A stretch of DNA of 64,000 nt from DASSFZ01 sp035292585. GTDB lineage: Bacteria > Chloroflexota > Anaerolineae > Fen-1058. The stretch spans positions 1-64,000 of the forward strand of contig DATDPU010000159.1 in assembly GCA_035292585.1 (NCBI GenBank), given 5' to 3'. A model generated the notes under the pieces. The model worked only from the letters and a program-made list of their open reading frames with translations. It was not told the origin of the DNA and made no database searches. Of this stretch, positions 59,150 through 64,000 are shown in pieces. The translations under genes were made by a program, and so were the position numbers. The stretch's first letter is position 1. Each line of letters opens with the position of its first letter.

Positions 59150-59178
59150 GTTTCTGTGTGTAGGGAAAGTGGTATAAT
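59150..59178 (+). promoter_or_regulatory. sucCD promoter overlapping an AGAAACC palindrome
   Basis: An extended -10 TGGTATAAT (TATAAT at 59173-59178). The -35 position with a 17-bp spacer is GTTTCT (59150-59155), the end of the last palindrome in the array. Same layout as the lepA promoter. Confidence 0.65.
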
Positions 59179-59255
59179 CGCCACGTTAATCCACTCTGTC
59201 TCTCCTGATCGCCTGCGCGATTTCCGTTTTCAGCGCTGTATTGGAGGCCAAACCT

Positions 59256-60593
59256 GTGAAGCTGCATGAATATCAATCGAAGTCGCTCTTCGCGCAATAC
59301 GGTATCCCCATCCCCCGGGGCGAGGTGGCGACGACGCCGACGGATGCCCGCCGGATCGCGCGTGATTTGGGGAAACGTGTTGTGATAAAAGCGCAAGTGT
59401 TGGTCGGCGGGCGAGGTAAGGCCGGCGGCATCCAGCTGGCGCGCGGCCCGGATGAAGCCGAGCGCGTCGCCGGTGAACTCTTATCGATGGAGATCAAGGG
59501 TTTGCCGGTTCGCAAAGTGCTCGTGGATGAGGCCGCCGATATCAAAACCGAGATTTACCTGGGCGTCGTAATCGACCGCGCCCAGCGGCGTGTGGTGATG
59601 ATGGCGTCGGCGGCGGGCGGCGTCGAAATCGAAGAGGTGGCCCGCGCCACGCCTGAGAAGATCGTCCGAGTGGCGATCGATCCCTTCTTAGCCCTGCGCG
59701 ATTACCAGGCGCGGCAGATTGCATTTGGCATCGGCCTGCCGCGCGATCTGGTGCGCGATTTTACCTTGATTGCGCAAGCCCTCTACACCTGCTTTTTGGA
59801 AACCGATGCCAGCCTGGCCGAGATCAACCCGTTGGTCGTCACCGGCGAGAAGAAACTGCTCGCGCTGGACGGCAAGATTGTGCTCGATGACAATGCGTTG
59901 TTCCGCCATGCCAATCTGGCCGCGATGCGCGCCCTGGAAGAGGAAGCGCCGGCCGAGACCGAAGCGCGGCAACGCGGCCTATCCTATATTCAGCTCGACG
60001 GCGAGATTGGCTGCATGGTGAACGGCGCCGGTCTGGCGATGGCGACGATGGACCTGACCAAGTTGTTCGGCGGCAGCCCGGCCAACTTCCTCGACATCGG
60101 CGGCGGCGCGCAGGCCGATAAGGTGGCGGCGGCGTTGCGCATCATTCTGGCGGATCCCAACGTGAAGGCCGTCTTGTTCAACATCTTCGGCGGCATCACG
60201 CGCTGTGACGAAGTGGCGCGCGGGATCGTCGCCGCCCTGCGTGAAGTCGGCGCCGACGCGCCGATGGTGGCGCGCCTGGTCGGCACGAACGAAGCAGAAG
60301 GGCGGCGCATCCTGGCCGAAGCGAACATGGGAACGGCCACCACCCTGGCCGAGGCCGCGCAAAAAGCAGTGGCGGCGGCGCGCGGCGAAGACGCCGTGAT
60401 CCAGCTGCCGCCGGTCGAGGTCAAGCCGCTACGCGCCCGGCGCGCCCCGGCGCGCGAAACGACGGCCAAACGTGTCTCGGCCAATGGGCGCCAATCGACG
60501 GCGAAGAAGGGCCTGGTTAAAAAAGCGACGACCAAAGCTGGAGCGGGCAAGACAAAATCGAAGGCCAAAGTCGCCGCTCGCTCGAAGCGGTAA
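59256..60593 (+). CDS. sucC: Succinate-CoA ligase beta subunit with Lys/Ala-rich C-terminal tail
   Basis: 445 residues. It pairs with SucD to make ATP or GTP from succinyl-CoA. The N-terminus KLHEYQSKSLFAQYGIPIPRG, VVIKAQVLVGGRGKAGGIQLA (ATP-grasp), LAEINPLV and CMVNGAGLAMATMDLTKLFGG are diagnostic. The usual length is about 390 residues; here the enzyme core ends near residue 390 and about 55 extra residues follow, rich in Lys, Ala, Thr and Arg (AKKGLVKKATTKAGAGKTK), resembling bacterial histone-H1-like tails. GTG at 59256 has GGAGG 9 bp upstream and starts at the conserved KLHEYQ; the frame is open to 59241. Confidence 0.96.
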   Translation: MKLHEYQSKSLFAQYGIPIPRGEVATTPTDARRIARDLGKRVVIKAQVLVGGRGKAGGIQLARGPDEAERVAGELLSMEIKGLPVRKVLVDEAADIKTEIYLGVVIDRAQRRVVMMASAAGGVEIEEVARATPEKIVRVAIDPFLALRDYQARQIAFGIGLPRDLVRDFTLIAQALYTCFLETDASLAEINPLVVTGEKKLLALDGKIVLDDNALFRHANLAAMRALEEEAPAETEARQRGLSYIQLDGEIGCMVNGAGLAMATMDLTKLFGGSPANFLDIGGGAQADKVAAALRIILADPNVKAVLFNIFGGITRCDEVARGIVAALREVGADAPMVARLVGTNEAEGRRILAEANMGTATTLAEAAQKAVAAARGEDAVIQLPPVEVKPLRARRAPARETTAKRVSANGRQSTAKKGLVKKATTKAGAGKTKSKAKVAARSKR

Positions 60594-60714
60594 AGCTTTG
60601 TGCCACAGCTGACACGGATGCCAGAAAATATCTGTGTTCATCCGGGTTCGCCGTGGTTAAGACTCGCAGTTAAGAATTCGCAGTGCTTCGTGGATCGATG
60701 ATAGTGGAGGGCTG
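60594..60714. repeat. Intergenic GACACGGATG-type repeat between sucC and sucD
   Basis: GACACGGATGCCAG and TGTTCATCCGGGTTCGCCG arms form a loose inverted repeat similar to stretches at 5915-5940 and 11940-11968. The sucD ribosome-binding site GGAGGG follows. Confidence 0.55.
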
Positions 60715-61581
60715 ATGAGCATCCTCGTCAACAAGAGCACGCGCCTGATCGTCCAGGGTATCACCGGGCGCGAAGGCGAGTTTCACACCCGGCAAATGGT
60801 CGAGTACGGTACTAACGTCGTGGGCGGCGTCACACCCGGCAAAGGCGGCGAGTGGGTCGCCAACGTGCCGGTATTCGATACGGCCAAAGAGGCTGTCGAT
60901 GCGACGGGCGCAAACGCCTCGATCATTTACGTGCCGGCCCGTTTCGCGCCGGACGCGATTCTGGAAGCAACCGACGCGGGTGTTCCGCTGGTGGTGTGCA
61001 TCACCGAGGGCGTGGCGGTGTTGGATATGATCCGCGTGCGGGCGTATCTGGATCAGCGCGGCACGCGCTTGGTTGGCCCGAATTGTCCGGGCCTGATCAC
61101 ACCCGGCGAAGCGAAGGTCGGCATCATCCCCGGTCACATCTGCATGCCGGGCAACGTCGGTATCGTGTCGCGCAGCGGCACGTTGACTTATGAAGTGATT
61201 TACGCGCTCACCCAGCGCGGCATGGGCCAGAGTACGTGCGTCGGCATTGGCGGCGATCCCATCAACGGCACGTCCTTCATCGACGTGCTGGAGATGTTCG
61301 AGGACGACCCGCTCACCGACCGGGTGATCCTGATCGGCGAGATCGGTGGGACGGATGAAGAGCGCGCGGCCGATTTCATCGCCGCGAAGATGACTAAACC
61401 GGTGACCGCTTTCATTGCCGGGCGCACTGCGCCGCCGGGCCGGCGCATGGGCCATGCGGGAGCGATCATCGAAGGCGGCGCGGGCACGGCGGCGGACAAG
61501 ATCGCTGCGTTCGCAGCCGTCGGCGTGCGAGTGGCGCAGCATCCTGAGGAAATACCCGATCTCGTAGCAGCGGTTGCCTGA
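60715..61581 (+). CDS. sucD: Succinate-CoA ligase alpha subunit
   Basis: 288 residues, normal length. The CoA-binding N-terminal domain has VQGITGREGEFHTRQM and GTNVVGGVTPGKGG. The active-site phosphohistidine is in RMGHAGAIIEGG (about residue 247). VGPNCPGLITPGEAKVGIIPG and GIGGDPINGTSFIDVLEMF are typical. ATG at 60715 follows GGAGGGCTG. Together with sucC it forms the complete enzyme of the citric acid cycle. Confidence 0.97.
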   Translation: MSILVNKSTRLIVQGITGREGEFHTRQMVEYGTNVVGGVTPGKGGEWVANVPVFDTAKEAVDATGANASIIYVPARFAPDAILEATDAGVPLVVCITEGVAVLDMIRVRAYLDQRGTRLVGPNCPGLITPGEAKVGIIPGHICMPGNVGIVSRSGTLTYEVIYALTQRGMGQSTCVGIGGDPINGTSFIDVLEMFEDDPLTDRVILIGEIGGTDEERAADFIAAKMTKPVTAFIAGRTAPPGRRMGHAGAIIEGGAGTAADKIAAFAAVGVRVAQHPEEIPDLVAAVA

Positions 61582-61611
61582 TCCCGATCGGGTGTTTCAC
61601 CTGCCAAAATA

Positions 61612-61656
61612 GCGGTCTCAACGGGTTAAGCGCCGGCGTTGAGGCCGCGCTTTCTT
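61612..61656 (+). terminator. Possible terminator after sucD
   Basis: GCGGTCTCAAC (61612-61622) pairs with GTTGAGGCCGC (61638-61648) with one G-U, followed by GCTTTCTT. The tail is weak, so termination may be partial; the next gene starts 9 bp further on. Confidence 0.5.
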
Positions 61657-61664
61657 GATCGCTT

Positions 61665-64000
61665 ATGCTCAAACGGCTCTCCGCACGCATCGATCCCTTC
61701 CTGGCCGCCGCGCTGTTGATCGCGTTGATCGCTGCGTTACCATTGCTCACCCGACCTGGCTTGCCGCGCCATACCGACCTTGAGCTGCACGTCTTGCGCG
61801 CGGCGGAGTTTCAGCGCCTGCTGGTGGAGCGACCGCTGGCGTATCCGCGCTGGGCGCCTGATTTCTACTACGGCTACGGTTACCCGATCTTCAACTACTA
61901 CGCGCCGCTGACGTACACTGCGGCGGCGGCGTTCGCGCTGGCGCCCGGCCTGGGCAGCGTGGGCGGGATGAAGCTGGTTCTGCTGTTGACTTTCGCCCTG
62001 GCGGCGCTCGGCGCGTTCTGCCTGGCCCGGCGACACTTTGGGGCCAGCCCCGGTGTGGTAGCCGCTGCGGTTTACGTTCTCTCGCCGTATCTGCTCTTCA
62101 TCGATCCCTTCATGCGCGGCGATGCGGCTGAGTTTCTGGCGCTGGGCATTTTGCCGTGGGTCTTCCTCGCGTTTGATCGCCCACTGAGATCGGCGCGCGC
62201 GGCGGGCTGCGCAGCTCTGACCCTGGCCGTGTTCATTTTCAGCCACAACCTCATGGCCCTGATCGGCGCGGTGATGTTGGTCGCCTGGCTGCTGTGGCGG
62301 GGGTTGTTCGTCGATGGGGTAGGGCGCTGGCCGCGCGATCTGGCCGCGATTGCATTGGCCGCCGGTCTGACCGCTATTTTCTGGTTGCCTTTCCTGGCCG
62401 AACGCGACGCGGTGCGTCTCGACGTGGCCGGGCCTGGGCACTTCGATTTTCGAAATCACTTTGTCGAGCTCGGCGCGCTGTTGCAGCCGGCGCCGGCGCT
62501 CGACCTGGGCGCGACCACGCCGCACTTTGTTTACAATCTCGGCCTCGCGCACTGGCTGCTGGCGCTGCTCGCACTGCCGGCCCTGCGAAACCTGCGTCGA
62601 CCTATGTCGCGCATTCTACTATTCTTCATTCTCCTTTCCCTGTTCCTGGTGTTCTTGATCACGCCGGCCTCGGCTTTTTTGTGGGAAGCCTTCCCGGCTT
62701 CCGCGCTGATCCAGTTCCCCTGGCGTTTCCTCGGCCCGGCCGCATTCGCGCTGGCGATGTGCGCGGCGGCCGGGGTCTCCGTTCTGCGGAAGTTCGCCCC
62801 GGCCCTTGCGCTGGCGGGTGTCTTAGGGCTGGCTCTGCCGACGATGTATCCGCCGCTGTGGGAGGCAGCGTTTGGCGACACGTCGCCGCGCGGCCTGATC
62901 GATTTTGAGTTGAGCGGCGTGGCGTTAGGCACAACGTCGACCGGCGATTTCTTGCCGGTGACGGTCGCGCAGGTTCCGCCTCCGGTTCAACCGGTGCTGG
63001 ATGCGTATCGTGTTGGTCGCGCCGTCGATCGGTTTGATTACAGCGCCGCGCCAGAGGTGCAGGTCAAGCCGGCACGCCTGGGCGATCTCGAAGCCAGCTA
63101 CACTGTTCAGTCGACGACGCCGTTCACCGCGCGCTTCTACCTCTTCGCGTTCCCCGGCTGGCGGGCCTACGTGGATGGACAACCGGTTTCGAGCCGCCCC
63201 GCTGAACGAGACGGGTTCATCCTGTTTGACGTGCCAGCTTCGGCGCACTCCTTCGGCGTCCGGTTCGAATCGACGCCGCCTCGAACGCTGGGCACGCTGG
63301 TGACGCTGGTGAGCGCTTCAGGCTTGATCGTTCTATTCGTGAGGCCATCATGGTATCGGCGACAGCCCCCTCCGCTCCGCTACGGGGGTCTTCGAGAGTC
63401 GCCTCCTACAAACTCCAACTCCAACTCCAACTCTAACTCTAACTCTAACTCCCTCCTCCTCCCGCTCCTTGCCTTCCTCGCTCTTAGAATTGCAATCTTC
63501 GATCGTTGCGATACCTGTTTCCGATACACCTCGCCGCCCGGTCAGGCGTTGGCCGCGACGAATGCGCAAGCGGCGAATTTCGGCAATCACATCGCCTTGC
63601 TCGGCTTCGATCTGCCGCGCCGCGAAGTGGAGTCCGGCCAGACGCTCCCGCTCACGCTGTATTGGAAAGCCACCGCCCCGGTCCCGATTAACTATCAAGT
63701 GTTCGCACATCTCACCCGCCCGCCATTCATCCTGTGGGGACAGTCGGACAAGCTCAACCCGGGCGACTTTCCTTCCACGCGTTGGCCGCTCGACAAATAT
63801 GTGTGGGACGATCATCGGCTGCGCGTCTTGCCGGGAACGCCGCCGGGTGACTATACCATCGTCGTCGGGCTATACACGCTCGGCGATGGTCGGCGTGCGC
63901 CGGTCTTCGATGCGGCGGGTGGCGTCATCGGCGATAGTGTACAATTGAGCTTGCCCGTGCGTGTGGTGCGTCCATCTGCGCCGCCCTCGATCGAGTCGTT
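61665..64000 (+). CDS. PTPS-related large membrane protein, 3' end beyond the window
   Basis: At least 778 codons, open to the right edge. Multiple membrane helices follow an N-terminal one (PFLAAALLIALIAALPLL). The block HTDLELHVLRAAEFQRLL and YYGYGYPIFNYYAPLTYTAAA (about 40-90) is the signature of the 6-pyruvoyl-tetrahydropterin synthase-related membrane domain (PF10131), a GT-C-like family. After the helices (about 540) comes a loop containing a palindrome relic and an NS dipeptide run, then a beta-sandwich domain with VESGQTLPLTLYWKATAPV and LPGTPPGDYTIVVGLY, common at the ends of Chloroflexi envelope transferases. Likely another envelope glycosylation or carbohydrate-export protein (inference). 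Confidence 0.8.
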   Translation, partial: MLKRLSARIDPFLAAALLIALIAALPLLTRPGLPRHTDLELHVLRAAEFQRLLVERPLAYPRWAPDFYYGYGYPIFNYYAPLTYTAAAAFALAPGLGSVGGMKLVLLLTFALAALGAFCLARRHFGASPGVVAAAVYVLSPYLLFIDPFMRGDAAEFLALGILPWVFLAFDRPLRSARAAGCAALTLAVFIFSHNLMALIGAVMLVAWLLWRGLFVDGVGRWPRDLAAIALAAGLTAIFWLPFLAERDAVRLDVAGPGHFDFRNHFVELGALLQPAPALDLGATTPHFVYNLGLAHWLLALLALPALRNLRRPMSRILLFFILLSLFLVFLITPASAFLWEAFPASALIQFPWRFLGPAAFALAMCAAAGVSVLRKFAPALALAGVLGLALPTMYPPLWEAAFGDTSPRGLIDFELSGVALGTTSTGDFLPVTVAQVPPPVQPVLDAYRVGRAVDRFDYSAAPEVQVKPARLGDLEASYTVQSTTPFTARFYLFAFPGWRAYVDGQPVSSRPAERDGFILFDVPASAHSFGVRFESTPPRTLGTLVTLVSASGLIVLFVRPSWYRRQPPPLRYGGLRESPPTNSNSNSNSNSNSNSLLLPLLAFLALRIAIFDRCDTCFRYTSPPGQALAATNAQAANFGNHIALLGFDLPRREVESGQTLPLTLYWKATAPVPINYQVFAHLTRPPFILWGQSDKLNPGDFPSTRWPLDKYVWDDHRLRVLPGTPPGDYTIVVGLYTLGDGRRAPVFDAAGGVIGDSVQLSLPVRVVRPSAPPSIES
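63355..63411. repeat. Relic of the TCGGCGAC...GTCGCCTCCTACA element, in frame
   Basis: TCGGCGACAG, a CCGCTCCGCTACGG hairpin, then GAGAGTCGCCTCCTACAAA. Same layout as 19411-19464. Translated as RRQPPPLRYGGLRESPPT. Confidence 0.75.
63412..63451. repeat. AACTCC/AACTCT hexanucleotide repeat in frame
   Basis: Seven consecutive 6-bp units translated as an NS dipeptide run, directly after the palindrome relic. Confidence 0.9.

Noticed and set aside
58887..59177. Small Ser/Gly/Arg-rich ORFs on both strands after the Agl23-NHL gene
   Set aside because: They arise because the 66-bp repeat unit is a multiple of three; the translated units have no start signal or conserved features.

Overview
The window is GC-rich bacterial chromosome, most likely from a member of the Chloroflexota. 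The evidence is the pair of giant YYY-type (DUF2298) membrane proteins, the Agl23-like (TIGR03663) protein and a PTPS-related membrane protein, a set known mainly from Chloroflexi and archaea, together with genes for coenzyme F420. No phage, plasmid, transposase, rRNA or CRISPR was seen. One tRNA (Asp, GTC) is present. The assignment rests on gene content, not on a marker phylogeny.

Layout. 0.3-3.0 kb (+): a NACHT ATPase fused to an FGE/sulfatase-modifying-factor domain, bracketed by two copies of a short palindromic element. 3.2-22.8 kb (- strand, apart from the tRNA): a GH2 glycosidase, an alpha/beta hydrolase, ybaK with a six-hairpin glycosidase, an F420 block (cofE, a split FbiB-type reductase, cofC, then an M1 lipoprotein peptidase) next to an F420:NADP oxidoreductase, an SsnA-type amidohydrolase, a CaiB-type CoA-transferase, a PLP enzyme, an S9 peptidase and a class II aldolase. 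23.2-27.4 kb (+): two ChrB-type genes, a MATE exporter and an MFS transporter. 27.4-34.9 kb (+): a de novo pyrimidine cluster (pyrB, small unknown, pyrF, pyrE, pyrD, pyrK, a LysM-C39 protein, pyrC) behind a strong promoter, a 31-codon leader ORF and a terminator hairpin. 34.9-39.4 kb (-): lepA, a small repeat-rich protein, a GAF histidine kinase and tlyA. 39.6-64 kb (+): a cell-envelope glycan locus (flippase-like protein, nucleotide-sugar epimerase, GT4, methyltransferase, four large GT-C-like membrane proteins), then sucCD and a partial PTPS-related membrane protein that runs off the right edge.

The striking feature of the window is its repeat content. At least five families of short palindromic or low-complexity repeats fill the junctions between genes and, in several cases, lie in frame inside them: a CAGGACTTACGCAG-ended element, a TGTAGGAGGC-ended element that is translated in the same frame at three sites, AGAAACC-GGTTTCT palindromes that occupy the -35 position of two housekeeping promoters, CCACGAAG-ended elements, and AACC/AATC tetranucleotide tracts, one of them 375 bp long inside a membrane protein. 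Several genes (cofE, chrB, tlyA, lepA, the LysM gene) have a -10 box so close to the start codon that their mRNAs are probably leaderless.
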